Source: Tolypocladium sp. Sup5 PDA-1
Taxonomy: Eukaryota; Ascomycota; Sordariomycetes; Hypocreales; Ophiocordycipitaceae
NCBI GenBank assembly: GCA_000750105.3
Contig: JPHH03000005.1
Span: 1 to 64,000, forward strand
Reading direction: 5' to 3'
DNA length: 64,000 nucleotides
Below are positions 35,064 to 47,192 of this stretch, piece by piece (within the stretch, counting starts at the first letter, position 1; the number at the start of each line of letters is the position of its first letter). Position numbers and translations under genes: made by a program. The notes beneath the pieces were generated by a model. It was not told the DNA's origin, ran no database searches, and worked only from the letters and a program-made list of their open reading frames with translations.

Positions 35064-36270
35064 ATGGCTGCCAAACTCATTCTCCCGTTTCTCAGCATTT
35101 CGGTGTTCTACGCCATCTTCTACTATGCGACGATTAATGGCCTACAGGCGCTAGCGGACGAGAGCATAGCATCCAAGACCCTCCCTGGAACCAACGAGTC
35201 GCTCCGTACAGTCTATACGGGGGTCGACAAACTCGATGAAGTGCTCACCACCCTGACGACCTTTTTCTGGCCCCTCACCGATGGAAGCCAGCCTGGGCTG
35301 CTGCTGCATTCTATTGCGTTTTCAGGCTCATTCTGTTCAGCATGGATTCTCATCAGCATGGAGTCATGGAGAAAGGGCAATGCTGGGACCATAGCCGCCT
35401 TGTAAGCCGCTCCCGGCCACTGTGTTGGAACTCGCCAAAGCTGACGAAAGTCCTGAAACCAGCGCCACAATCTTCGGCCTTACAGCTCAAGTCCTCACAT
35501 TTGCCTTTGCAATCCCGCTTTACTGCGCGGTGCACCTCGTCACTTCCGTTACTGCTCGCAAGCCGTCAGCCGAGAACCTCGGCATTCCGCATGCTGTTCT
35601 CAAAGCACTGCCTCTCGCCTTTATAGTCGGCATGTTGGTCCCCTCCAGCCTCATGCTCCTCCCTCAGTCGGAGACAATCACCTCGGACCTAAAGCAGATT
35701 TTTATTGCCAGCTGGCACCCCTGGCCCGCCTACGTGGCAATTCTCCTGGGAATCTCCCACCTCGTCTTGACTCCTTTCCAGAGGAACGATAGCTCTCCTG
35801 GCAGCACACGCAGCAGCCGTCGCTCCCTTCGATATGTTTACGCTTTTGCCTTTGCCAACGTCGCCATTTCTCACCTCGTCTGCGTAACCATTTCTCTGGC
35901 AACCGTTGCCGCACCGGCCATTTTTGAGGAGCGGTTCCTGACGTCCCTGCACCCGCTCACGGTGTTCGAGACGCCGCTGCCGTGGCAATCACCTGTTACA
36001 AGAGTTGACACCGTGGGACAGGGTGTGCAGGCATTCCTACGGTGGGATTATCTGATTGGGTCGGCAGGGGTGTTGGTTTGGGCAGTCAGTTTGTACAAAA
36101 CGGCTCACCGGGCAGTTTATGGTCGTGTTGACGGGCTTGGACTCTTGATCAAGACGGTGCTGTTGACGCTGTTGTCTGGGCCGGTTGGGGCGGCCGTGGA
36201 GTTGATGTGGGAGAGGGATGAATTGGTGCTGCATGCGGGTGAGGTGAAGGCGGCGTTGAGAAAGAATTGA
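35064..36270 (+). CDS. Polytopic membrane protein of unknown function
   Basis: Exons 35064-35401 and 35463-36270 join in phase (TT|C) to 381 aa. The intron starts GTAAGC and ends AAACCAG; an unspliced reading would stop at once at 35402-35405. The ATG in CATCATGGCTGCC is well placed. I count about seven to eight hydrophobic segments, including LILPFLSISVFYAIFYYATI at the N-terminus, LLLHSIAFSGSFCSAWILIS, ATIFGLTAQVLTFAFAIPLY, LKALPLAFIVGMLVPSSLML, PAYVAILLGISHLVL and YLIGSAGVLVWAVSL. The loop between the first two has TLPGTNESLRTVYTG. It resembles a fungal-specific family of about 370-400-aa membrane proteins, some of which occur in secondary-metabolite clusters, but I cannot name a family or reaction with confidence. 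Confidence 0.8.
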
Positions 36271-37788
36271 GTCCCATAGCATGTTCAAGTTTGGAAAGGA
36301 GTGTGTATGATGGGCATAAGGACGATGGTACGGACTATCTGGAGTAAGAAAGTAACTAATATCTATCTTATTTATCGATAGGTAAGCGGATCCCTGACCG
36401 AACAGGACCGCCTTGCCGTACGAAGTACGGAGCACGGAGAATAAGAACATGTCAACGCTCTACGGAGTACGAAGTACCTCGCGTTCAAACCTCCAGGGGG
36501 CTGCTTGGAACCTGGCTTGTTGAAGGCACCGCCCCGGGGTTCCACCTCCGTGAGTGCAGAATGAGCCCACTTAATTAACCACCCTCGGCTCGGCATGATT
36601 ATCATCACCGGCCGAGGATATGGACGATGAGGGCTGCACTGTTTACGGACGTACTTGATACGCACCGGGACAACCCACCAGATTGAGCCAGTCCTGGCAC
36701 GTTGTGTGCCGTGGGGAACCACTGAATAGGGGCAAATTTCGATCAGCCATTGGCCACTGCTGCCAAGAGCTCCAGCAATTGTATACTGGATACTATGACC
36801 GTGTGTTTGTTGGCTGCAACAGACAGGAGGCGATGAGCGCGTCCGCATGGCGACGCAAACTCACGTCGCTCGTTCCCAGACGGTCCTGAAGCCCGTCAAG
36901 CCCCGTGCCTGCGAGGCCATCACCATCGTAACGGCGTTCCACGATGCCAGTGACTCACGATCCGCCGCCGGCGCCTCCCCAGGAGCGGCCGGTGAAGAAG
37001 AAGCGCGGCCCGAAGCCCAAGAAGATCCACGATCCGCACAACCCCCGGGCGGACGAGCATGGCTACCGGCGCCCAACGCACCGCGAGGCGGCCGCGCACC
37101 TTTGTATTCCGAATTCGACCATTGGCGCGTGGCACAAGGACAAGGATAAGTATGAGGGGGCAAACGCGTGAAAGAGAAGGTAGCTGTTTGGCTTGCGAGA
37201 GGTGGTGTTGGATAAAAGTGCTGATATGGTGGGTGGGAGAAACCCCAACCCCGTGCGAAAGTAGGCTCGTCAAAGACTGATACTGCTTCTGGAGGCGGTC
37301 CTGAGGAATCGACGAGCGCGCCACAGGCTGCTGGTTCGGGAGATGGACCGCTGGAAACGACGACCGCGTTACCGGCTGCTGGGCCAAGGGCCGTCTTGTC
37401 TCAAGAGACAATCTGCGGGCCAATTGTGTTTAAAAAGGAGCTCCCTCGCCATGTGCGACTACGTACTCTGACTGTTTTCGTGCATTCCGAGCCTTGATGC
37501 ATCTCATGTTTTGAGTATTGTCGCTGTGCTCTTGAATGCATCAGCGAAAAGCAACTGCCCGGCGGTGATGTAATTGGCAAGGCTGCAGCGACAGCACACC
37601 TCGGCCAAGGCTGCCGCCTCGGGTGGAGAGCTTGCCTCATCCACGGACCACCCCCAACCACCACCACCGTCCATCACCGAGCTTCTCCAAGCACCAACAA
37701 TCGCCACCCTCGCGACTGCTGGCCTCTCGCCGAGAGCAGCTGGAACCCAGACACGCCTCGTCAAGCATGCAGGCTGTGAGCCGCCGCC
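36271..37788. other. Intergenic region with an HTH gene fragment and palindromic motifs
   Basis: 1.5 kb between the membrane protein and VPS18. It contains GTACGAAGTACGG (36418-36430) and TACGGAGTACGAAGTAC (36461-36477), and the HTH relic at 36944-37171. An open stretch of Ala/Gly/Thr-rich codons at about 37277-37498 may be former coding DNA of the same relic but has no domain. Confidence 0.45.
36944..37171 (+). pseudogene. Helix-turn-helix (CENP-B/psq-like) gene fragment
   Basis: A 75-aa frame from an ATG at 36944. A basic stretch (RPVKKKRGPKPKKIHDP) is followed by GYRRPTHREAAAHLCIPNST and IGAWHKDKDK. The spacing of REAAAHLCIPNSTIGAW fits a helix-turn-helix of the CENP-B/pipsqueak type seen in fungal transposase-like and small DNA-binding proteins. 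The frame stops at once after EGANA, but the next bases in another frame read TREREG, a plausible continuation, so a 1-nt frameshift is likely. No transposase catalytic domain follows. It could be a small intact DNA-binding protein or a transposon relic; I favour a relic. Confidence 0.4.
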
Positions 37789-40700
37789 ATGTCTCTCGAC
37801 GTCAATGACGGCTTCGTCGCCGCCAACTCCGCTGCCGCCCTCGATGGCGACCTGCCCATCTTCACCGTCGAGCGAGTCCAGCTGCAGTTCTCCATCGCGG
37901 CCGACTTTGTCGCCGCACAGGTCGCCAACAATGTCATCATACTAGCCCTCTCCAACGGGCGCATCCTGCGCATCGACCTGAATCGCCCCGAGGACATCGA
38001 TGGTGCGCTCCCGCAGCTGAAGTGATGGCAGGGAGGGCTTTGAAGGCTAACACGCAGCAGACATTGACCTGCCCAAGAAGGCATCCGAGGTCGGCGTGAT
38101 ACGGCGCATGTTCCTCGACCCGACGGCGTCGCATCTCCTGGTCTGCACCGCGCTAGGCGAGAACTACTACCTGCACTCGCAGTCGAAGCAACCCCGGCCG
38201 TTGGGGCGCCTGCGCGGCGTGTCGATCGAGAGCGTCGCGTGGAATCCCTCGCTGCCGACGGCGTCTACGCGGGAGATCCTGCTCGGCGCCTCGGACGGCA
38301 ATATCTACGAAGCATTCATCGAGACGTCCAACGAGTTTTACAAGAAGGAGGTGAAGCATCTGAAGAACCTCCACAAGCTGCCGGACGGACCCATTACAGG
38401 GCTGTGGGTGGACAACCTGCATGGCAAGTCGGATCTGAGGCGGGTGGTTATTGCGACACAGAGCCGGATATTCCATCTCGTCGGCAGGATCGGCCATGGA
38501 CATGACGGCGGCACCGGGTCCGTTTACACCAGGCTGTTCGAGTCGGAGCAGCCTGTAGTACATGAGCTGTCGCGGACAGCATCGGGAGCGTACTCGACCA
38601 TGGCGGTGTCGCCCGACCCTCCAGAAACGAATCCATATGCCGAAGATGCCCCTGACAGGGCGTATGCTTGGCTGTCGTCGCAGGGCATCTTCCACGGCAA
38701 GTTACTGAACGTCCCGGCCGACAACAGCCTGGGCTCGAGGGTGTTTTCCGAATCAAAGATGCTCGGCAGAGCTCAAATCACGTCCCCGGAATCATCAGGA
38801 AGGCGAAAGCCGTCCTCCGAGACGATTGATGGACTGGCACTCACGCAGTGGCACATTATCAGCCTAGTTGGCGGCCGCGTCGTCGCGACGAACCGGTTAA
38901 CCGGCAACATGGTGTCCGAGCACGACGTCCTCGGCGGTGGCCAGCGGCCGATTGGGTTTTCGGTGGACATTCAGAAAAATACCTTCTGGCTATTCACGTC
39001 CGAGGAGATATACGAGATTGTGGTGCGGGACGAGGATCGCAACATCTGGCAGATCATGATGGACAAGAAGCAGTTTGAGCCGGCGCTGCAGCACGCTCGC
39101 ACACAGACGCAAAAGGAAACAGTGGCGGCAGCGTACGGTGACCATCTGGCCAAAAAGGGACACTGGACCGAAGCAGCGACGGTATATGGTCGAAGCAATA
39201 AGCCCTTTGAAGACATTGCACTGAGCATCATCGACAACAACCAGCCCGACGCCCTGCGGCAGTTTCTGCTGACCAAGTTGGCCACGACCAAGAAGTCTGC
39301 CATTATGCAGCGGATCATGGTTGCGAGCTGGCTAGTTGAGGTATTTATGGCGAAACTCAACTCACTGGACGACACAATCATCACGCAGGCAGAGCTGTCG
39401 GAGAACCTCAACACCGCCGAGTCGACGAAGTTGCTTGAATCCGTCAGGAAAGAGTATCAGGAGTTTGTCAAAAAGTACAAGAATGACCTGGACCGCAAGA
39501 CGGTCTACGACGTCATCAGCAGCCACGGACGGGAAGCGGAGCTCCTTTATTTTGCAAACGCCGTCAACGACTACAACTATGTGCTGTCGTATTGGGTCCA
39601 GCGAGAGCGATGGGCCGAGGCATTGAATGTTTTGAAGAAGCAGACCGATGCGGAAGTGTTTTACCGGTACAGCAGCGTCCTCATGACACACGTCGCGCAG
39701 GAAACGGTGGAGATCTTGATGAGGTACGCGGATCTGAAGCCACGGAGTCTCATCCCGGCGTTGCTCGAGTACAACCGCAACTTTACAGGGGAGGCGAACG
39801 CGCAGAACCAGGCGACAAGGTACCTGAACTATGCCGTTTTCCAGCTCAACTCCAAGGACGCGGCGGTTCACAACACCCTCGTGTCCATCTACGCCTCGCA
39901 TCCTTCCAAGGACGAATCTGGTCTGCTATCGTATTTGCAATCTCAGGGGGACGAGCCGCGCTACGACCCGGACTTTGCGCTGCGACTCTGCATTCAACAC
40001 CACCGCACGCTGTCATGCGTACATATCTACACGAGCATGGGGCAATATCTCCAGGCGGTTGACTTGGCGCTCTCTCACAACGAGATTGAACTGGCGGCGG
40101 TGATAGCTGATCGACCCATGTCGAACCCCCAGCTGCGGAAGAGGCTGTGGCTGGCGGTAGCTCGCCAGGTCATCTCCAAGTCCGACGGGATCAAAACGGC
40201 CATTGAGTTTCTCAAGCGATGCGACCTGCTCAAGATTGAGGACCTGATACCATTCTTCCCGGACTTTGTCGTGATTGACGACTTCAAGGAGGAGATATGC
40301 GGGGCGCTGGAGGACTACAGCCGCAACATTGACGGCCTGAAGAAGGAGATGGACGAGTCGTCGCAAACGGCAACGAACATCAAGATGGATATTGCTGCCC
40401 TGGACCACAGATATGCGATTGTGGAGCCGGGAGAAAAGTGCTACGTGTGCGGGCTGCCGCTGCTGAGCAGGCAGTTTTTCGTCTTTCCGTGCCAGCACTC
40501 GTTCCACTCGGACTGCATGGGGCGCAAGGTGCTGGAGCAGTCTGGGATGAGCAAGTCGACGAGGATCAAGGAGCTGCAGATGCAGATACACAAGGGGCTG
40601 GTCAGCGGGGCGAAGAGGGAGGCTGTTGTGGCCGAGCTGGATTCATTGGTAGCTTCCGCATGGTACGTCCGCGCGTGCACGCTTTGGGGGGCTTTTACTG

Positions 40701-40796
40701 ACGAGACACAGTATACTCTGCAGCGACTTTGCCATCAAGAGGATAGACGAGCCGTTCATCACGAGGAACGACAACCGGGACGAATGGGCTCTGTAA
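37789..40796 (+). CDS. VPS18: Vps18/Pep3, HOPS and CORVET core subunit
   Basis: Exons 37789-38002, 38061-40662 and 40712-40796 join in phase to 966 aa. Vps18 is a class C tethering protein shared by HOPS and CORVET on late endosomes and vacuoles, needed for vacuolar fusion. The N-terminal half is the Pep3/Vps18 beta-propeller (e.g. RRMFLDPTASHLLVCT, ESVAWNPS, EILLGASDGNIYEA). An alpha-solenoid follows with the clathrin-type repeat (YDVISSHGREAELLYFA). The C-terminal RING-like zinc site begins at CYVCGLPL (about residue 865), continues with PCQHSFHSDC and is completed only by exon 3 (CILCSDFAIK). The first donor is G|GTGCGC at 38003; reading on through it meets a stop. It faces the V-ATPase gene, 137 bp away. 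Confidence 0.95.
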
Positions 40797-40933
40797 TCTC
40801 GCAAGCGGTCCAGACATGATTTGTATTTGGCGTGGAAGTTGAAAGCCGATACCCCTTATTATCATCCATTACATACTGCAAATGGTCTAAATTTTACAAG
40901 CGGGAGGTGACTACCGATACATGTCCTCGTCGG

Positions 40934-41716
40934 TCAGAACATGCACTCGGTGACTTCCGTCGTGGATTGCGTGATCATGAGGATGGACACGACGACGCCG
41001 TACAGACCCAGGACCTCGGCGAAGATGAGGATGAGCACCATGCCGACGTACAGACGGGGCTGCTGCGTGCTCGCGCGGACTACGCGATTCGGTGTCAGCT
41101 AACAGGGATGCTGGAAGTGCTCCGAACAAAGAAGACTTGCCGCCTGCGTCGCCGACGATCCCGATGGCGAACCCGGCCGCCAGGCCACAGAGCCCGACGG
41201 CCAGGCCGGCGCCGAGCTGGAGGAAGCCGGTGTGGGCGGGCATCTTCTCCTTGATGTTGTTTGCGATGATGACGCTGGAGACGAGGCCGTATATGGAGAG
41301 GATCTGGGCCATGATGGCGCACAGCCTGACGCCATGCTGTTAGCCGACACACACTCTCTCTTTCTGTCTGTAGGGCGGCCGTTTTATGGGTGCTCGTAAC
41401 GGGCAAGGACGCACGTGTTCTGCATGAAGCGATCGGGGCGCAGGACTCCCGAGGCGAAGATGGCGACGGAGGACTTGGCGGTGCCGTATGAGGCGCCGAT
41501 GGTGGCGAGGACGATGGCGGCCGTGCAGCCCATGGCGCTGAAGAAGGACTGGGGATGTGAGCTGCGATTTGGACATTGGGGAGGAGATGGGATGGGCGAC
41601 TGACGGCGTACATGGGACTGCGAGGAATTGTTAGCCAGAGGTGGTGATACGGGGGGGGGGGGGGGGGGGGGGGAGGCGTACCAGCGGTCCATGTTGGCGA
41701 GGAGGGCGGGATCCAT
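40934..41716 (-). CDS. V-ATPase proteolipid subunit (c/c' type)
   Basis: A membrane-rotor subunit of the vacuolar H+-ATPase. Exons on the minus strand: 41716-41682, 41617-41605 (13 nt), 41548-41415, 41325-41141, 41079-40934. All phases agree and give 170 aa. Four hydrophobic helices carry the family blocks CPMYASFFSAMGCTAAIVL, GASYGTAKSSVAI, TGFLQLGAGLAVGLCGLAAG and GIVGDAGVRASTQQPRLYVG. The proton-carrying Glu is in LIFAEVLGLYG (about Glu144). Intron 4 has a GC donor (GGCG|GCAAGT). Intron 1 holds a C23 tract in the sense strand. The N-terminus MDPALLANMDR is longer than usual, and the positions SSVAIFASG and FMQNT differ from the standard c subunit, so it may be a divergent c' or a third paralogue. 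The C-terminus is TEVTECMF. Confidence 0.88.
41651..41673. repeat. Homopolymer G23 (C23 in the V-ATPase sense strand)
   Basis: An uninterrupted run of 23 G inside intron 1 of the V-ATPase proteolipid gene, starting 7 nt inside the donor site. Confidence 0.85.
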
Positions 41717-44700
41717 GGCGAGTACGGCTGTCGGTTTCGCGGTGGTGGCGGTTTGCAGTTTGCAGTTTGCAGTTTGCGGTTTTCTGTAGAATCTTGGCAG
41801 TAGAGACAAAATAGAAGTCCTATTCAAGGCTACAGATGTACGAAGTAATTACGGTATATATCCAACTCGCAGCATCACGTCACTCCCCAGAGGCATCCAA
41901 CCGGAGGACCATCCGACCCAGGAACCAGCCCGTTAAACCGCTGCCTAGCGCCCAGGAGACTCGCCGTCTTACATGCCGCCGCGAGTGGTTATCCCACGCC
42001 ACGAAAGGCGTGCGGAGGTTGTTCAGCCCTCAGGCAGGCGTGCTGCTGGGGCTGGGATAGGCAGATGGATTCGGGGGGAGGTCATTGGTGGGTTCGTTCG
42101 CGGGGCCGGGGACGGCGCGGCGTGGTGGGAGAAGCGGATGTCTGGGAGCGGGATACCTTGATGATGGGGTTGAGCTGGAGCGGGCGATATCTGATCTCTT
42201 ATGTCTGGTGTGAATGGCATGCAGTGCTGCAGTTCGGGTGGAGGTCACTGCCGATTCAACTGTGCCGCCATCAAGTATTTAGGCCCCGCCTTGACTGCCA
42301 GGAGGGTGGAAATTCACGTAACCTCCATCTCGGCTGGTCGCATAAATTCCAAGAAACGCTCAACAGGTGGCCGCATGCATTCACACGTCGTATACCGTAC
42401 GCCGTATTACTTCGTAGCGCACACGTAGAGGTACTGTAAACGCATGGGTTACCTCGTATCGCCTCCGAAGTTGTTGCTGACATGGGCGACCCCGTCCCTG
42501 TCATGGGCATCCCTCCACCGCCAACCGCGCAGGCGTACTCCGTATATCTTGCCGATGTCGGCCTAAGAGCCACAGGAGTCACTAGAGCTCTAAGAGCATG
42601 ACGGCCCGGAGGAGGCAAGAGATGGATAACAGCAAGGTTAAGAAATCCGTCGCCCTAGAAGACCTATGTTTACTATGTTGGTACTCCGCCGCCGACATGG
42701 GATTTAGGATGCTACTTTATGCGGGAGGCCACAAGCATCCAAATACCATCATTCCTGTTGATCTCCGGTGCCATCGCACGCACCGCACTCGAAGCCTCCT
42801 GCGTTCTTCCCGGTCCCGCCGCACATTGTGCATTTCATGATTTCCCGCTTTTAAAGTGTCACTTTCGAGCTCTAGTAAAAGAGAAGTCAAACTCATGTCC
42901 TTGAATCTAGATAGGAAGGGATGAACGTTGAGTTTGCTTGTGACGAGGGTTATAATATATGAGTCGATCGTTCGTTAGGTACGAATGGCACGACATTCGA
43001 CGTGACGTGCTAGGAACAAGATATATCCGGTCAGACAGGGACTATAGTCCCGTGACCCCCTGCCCATCCCCCCCCCCCCCCCCCCGCTTCTCGCTTCGCG
43101 TCAACTAACTACATTGGATAGCTATCATGGCAATCATGAACGCGACGTAATGTAGGCGAGCCGTTCCCGCGCACAGGTCCCATTTGCACAGTACCCGCCG
43201 CCAGGCCTGCCTCGATGCACACTGGACCAGCCAGACCCACGTGCACGCGCGACCTGCGATGGTTCAAAGTACAAAGCAGTATTAGTCCGTAGTCCGTAAA
43301 AGGACGTGATATAGTCTATCCGTGTCCCTACAACAGACGAAACTGACGTCGCAGCAAATGGCTGCCGAGCACCGCAAGACCTCGAAGCACGGCGGGGGGG
43401 CGACGGGACGCGCAAGCCTACCCTAGGCCCGGCATTTACAATAGCGGCGGCTGCCTTTGCTCCTACGAGCGGTCTGCCAGAGACGGTGCCGAGATGCGAG
43501 GTGGGCGTCTTTTAACCTTTAGTGTGATGCCGTGGACGGGTAGAAATTGCCGGGGCATAATACGATGCATTGAGGCTCTGCTGAAACTCGATGTTTGCCA
43601 GCACCCCCCCCAGGGCTCAAACACAGGTGTCCGTGGTGCCGGGTTTGGTCTGATGGCAGGTCATGCGGCAGTGTTTCTCGGAATGATTTGCTTGGGCTTC
43701 GCATCCGTCCATGATATTCTCACGTCCACCAACAACCTTATTTCTGATCTCAGAGTGTACGAGTATGTATGTACGGAGTATAAGCCATCATCACCCTCCC
43801 CCCGCTAACCGTAGCGGGAATGATGCACGCAAAACGCGGAGCAGCTTGGCAGCCTAGCCCCTGTCACCGGACTGAATCACTGAACCCCCAAAGTGTCCAG
43901 TCTTCTTTCTATTCCTGGACCTCGGGGCGGCAGCCGCACATCCGAGAATCAGCATGGGGAATCATGTCTCACCATCAACGTCGGCAGGAACATGGCATTC
44001 TGCATTCCTTATTCATCATCATCATCAAGTCGCTGGAGATGGAGCCACGCTCGAACCCACGAGGCCACGGCAACGACGCAGCCGGAAGCCAACCGCCATG
44101 CCGCTGCCAATGCCACTGCCAAGGCCGCCGCCCCTGGCATCCTCCCACGGCAAGCGTTTTGGGCCGCGCGTCAAGGCTGCAAGGGGTGCGTGCCTCCACC
44201 ACCACCATGCCGTCCCTCTGCTCCGCGATGTGCTCTGCTCCACGATGTGCTCTGCTCAAGGTTGAGGCTGTGCGCTGCTGTGCGTTTGGGGCATGACGAG
44301 AGCCAAGCGGCGCTGCTGGAGATGCCCTCGGCTCGGCGTGTCATCCGTTCCAATGGCAACCGCTGCATCGTTGCATGGCACTGCTGCCCCCGACGACGGC
44401 TGCTGTTGCTCCTGCTGTTCCCTGTATCCTTTTCCTTTTCGTAGTCCTACTTGCTCTTTCTCCCATTCAACCTCGTGGATACGAGTAGACGTTTCCTGCA
44501 GCACACACACTCTCTAGTCTATAATCCGTACTCTACCTATACATACCCCGTCTCCTTCGCCACCACCGACCCGCGTCTGCTCCCGAGATAGCCGACCGAC
44601 CGTCCTCTCTTGACGTCGTGCATCCTTGGCCCGTCCGTGGCGTCGGCGACGACGACGCTCTGGTTACGCAGCCGACAGCCCACGGGTCCCGCTCGGCGCC

Positions 44701-45002
44701 GCATTGCCGGGACACACTCTCTCAAAACACCACCAACCGTCCACCACCCTCACCTCGCGCATTTAGCCATCCGCCCGTCCTAAGATTCCATCGCACTCCC
44801 GACTCGTGACGCTCAGAAACGGCAGTTTCGGGCCCCGTCGCGCGGCAATTCGGCCGGATGGTTTGCGTCACCCGCGCGGCACAATAACGACAACAATCGG
44901 CGCCGAGCGCTCTTATACGCTCTTATATACGCGGCCTGACATTCCCCCCTGGATACGGACCTCGGTGACTGCGTCGATGGAAACTCACATATGCGCTGCA
45001 AC
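41717..45002. other. 3.3-kb gene-free region between V-ATPase and aspartic protease genes
   Basis: A divergent intergenic region. It contains TACTTCGTA-family elements (41838, 42408, 42535, 43772), a C18 run (43068-43085), and low-complexity Cys/His/Pro-rich frames around 43.9-44.4 kb that occur on both strands and show no domain. A tandem of GATGTGCTCTGCTC-type units is at 44225-44260. No gene is supported. Confidence 0.5.
43068..43085. repeat. Homopolymer C18
   Basis: An uninterrupted run of 18 C in intergenic DNA. Confidence 0.85.
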
Positions 45003-46483
45003 ATGAAGTCGACGGCGCTCCTGCTCTCTCTCTGCGCGGCGGCACAGGCCCTGTCGCTGCATCAACCGCGAGATGGACACCCGCGCGTGCTGCATCTGGA
45101 CCTGCAGCGCAACCACATATCCGATCCGGTGGCCCACGACAGGCTGCGGCGGCGCAGCGGCACCGTGAACGGGACCCTGGATAACCTGGTATGCCCTCTG
45201 TTCTTGTACATGACCTACAGGTACAGGTTGCTGATCAACGGCAGCAAACGCTCTACTTCCTCAACATCTCCATGGGCACGCCCCCCCAGGACCTGCGGAT
45301 GCACCTCGACACGGGGAGCAGCGATCTCTGGGTCAACACGCCGCGCTCCGCCATGTGCTCGCTGCGCTCCCAGCCCTGCAGCTCCTCGGGCACCTACACG
45401 GCCAACAAGAGCTCCACGTACGAGTACGTCGGCAGCTACTTCAACATCTCGTACGTCGACGGCTCCGGCGCCGCGGGCGACTACGTCACCGACACGCTGC
45501 GCGTCGACGGCCACGACTTCTCCGGCTTCCAATTCGGCATCGGCTACACGAGCACCTCGGCCCAGAGCGTCCTCGGCATCGGCTATCCCGCCAACGAGGT
45601 GCAGGTCGCGCGCTCCGGGCTCAAGGAGTACCAGAACATGCCCGCCAAGATGGCCGCCGACGGCGTCATCGCGAGCAGCGCGTACAGCCTGTGGCTCAAC
45701 GACCTCGACGCCAACACGGGCAGCATCCTCTTCGGCGGCGTCGACGCCTCGCGGTACTCAGGCGACCTGGTCAGCGTGCCCATCCAGCAGGTGGACGGCA
45801 CGTACATTCAGTTCTTCATCACCATGACGGGGCTCGACATGGGCTCCAAGACGGTCAGCAAGCAGGGCACGGCGCTGGCCGTGCTGCTCGACTCGGGCTC
45901 CTCGCTGACTTACCTGCCCAACGACCTGACCAAGAGCGTCTACGAGGCCGTCAACGCGTCGTACCAGGAGAGCGAGGGCGTGGCCTTTGTGCCGTGCTCG
46001 CTGCGTGACTCCAACGCCAGCATGACGTTCCGCTTCAGCTCGCCCGCGGCCATCGCCGTGCCCGTGCGCGAGATGATCCTCGACCTCAAGGACCTGACGG
46101 GCAAGGAGCTGACGTTCGACAACGGCGTGTCGGCGTGCCTGTTCGGCATCTCGCCGGCGGGGACGTCGTCGAGCGTGCTGGGGGACACGTTCCTGCGCAG
46201 CGCGTACGTGGTGTACGACATGGCCAATAACGAGATCGCGCTAGCGCAGGCGCGCTTCAACGCCTCGGCGCCCGACGTGCGTGAGATTGGCAGCGGCAGC
46301 AGCGCGGTGCCATCGGCGGTGACGGTCAAGACGCCCGTGGCGGCGGTGTCGGGGCTGCCGGGCGGGGCGTCGGACGGCAACGGCAAGGAGACGGGCCGGG
46401 ACAAGGACAGCGGAGGCGGCGTGGTGGTGCCGTCGGTCGTGCTGGCGGGCGTGCTGGTTGGGATTATGAGCTTTGTTGTCTAA
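45003..46483 (+). CDS. Secreted, probably GPI-anchored aspartic protease (pepsin/yapsin family)
   Basis: Exons 45003-45188 and 45245-46483 join in phase to 474 aa; the intron is GTATGC...CGGCAG. An ATG at 44991 would add four residues ahead of the signal sequence. Residues 1-17 (MKSTALLLSLCAAAQAL) form a signal peptide. A basic propeptide with LRRRS follows. The two catalytic aspartates are in HLDTGSSDLW (about Asp84) and LLDSGSSLTYLP (about Asp278). Family blocks NISYVDGS, SVLGIGYP, SLWLND and GDTFLRSAYVVYD are present. A Ser/Gly-rich linker leads to a terminal hydrophobic segment (VVVPSVVLAGVLVGIMSFVV), the layout of GPI-anchored yapsin-like proteases of the cell surface. Several NxS/T sites are visible. 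The alternative-frame ORFs here are GC-driven shadows. Confidence 0.93.
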
Positions 46484-47192
46484 GTGTCGTTTCTGGGCAT
46501 CAGGTTTCTGACGAGGAGAGCCACTCAAGTTTCTTGAAGAGGAGGAGGGTCACGGCCAGGGGCTGTTTTTGGGATCGCTTCACTTGGGCATTGCGATGGC
46601 GTTATGGGTGACACGACAGCCCTCTCGAAGACTATGAGCTGGAAAGTTACGGTCGCGGCCACGGCCGTGGTATTGGATTCATGCGATGGCACCGTTGGCG
46701 TTTTGAGGCTTCGTTCCGTTACAGAAAGGACTGGACTACCTAGATACCGGGCTTGGGCAGGGTTCAGGATAAGGGCACACGTTGCCGATAGCAAGGACAC
46801 ACAGGATGAAATGAATGCATTTTGTTTGACGTTGCAAGACTTTTGGCGTGGTGATGAGGCATGTGCAAATGGATGGCGGGGAATGCGTGTAAGTTGAGTG
46901 GGTGGTCCGCCCCGATCCGGGACCCGGGCCGGCGCCGATTCGGCACCGAGCCGTCATGCATACGCCGTGTGCGGAGTTCGTCGACGGCGCTCCGGCTCCG
47001 CTTCCGGGACGGAGTTTAGTCCAACTAGATATCGCGAGCGAATCCAGAACTCCATATTTACACCTATTATCCTCTGGCAGGTATAAGAGCCCGTGCAGTC
47101 CTCCAAGTACACGAACAGTAGTGGCCAGCTCATCTACTGCCCACTTCGCCCAAACCTCATCATCCAACACAGCCAGCCATACCAGCGCCACA
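46484..47192. other. Intergenic region between aspartic protease and PEBP genes
   Basis: 709 bp separating two plus-strand genes. It should hold the protease 3' UTR and the PEBP promoter. No convincing frame or repeat is seen. Confidence 0.45.

Noticed and set aside
43893..44444. 183-aa Ser/Ala/Arg-rich plus-strand frame
   Set aside because: Low complexity, with three overlapping plus-strand frames and antisense frames equally open; no homology pattern.
45003..46483. Alternative-frame ORFs of up to 278 aa over the aspartic protease
   Set aside because: They consist of Arg/Ala/Ser runs produced by third-position GC; the frame with DTG and DSG motifs is clearly the real one.
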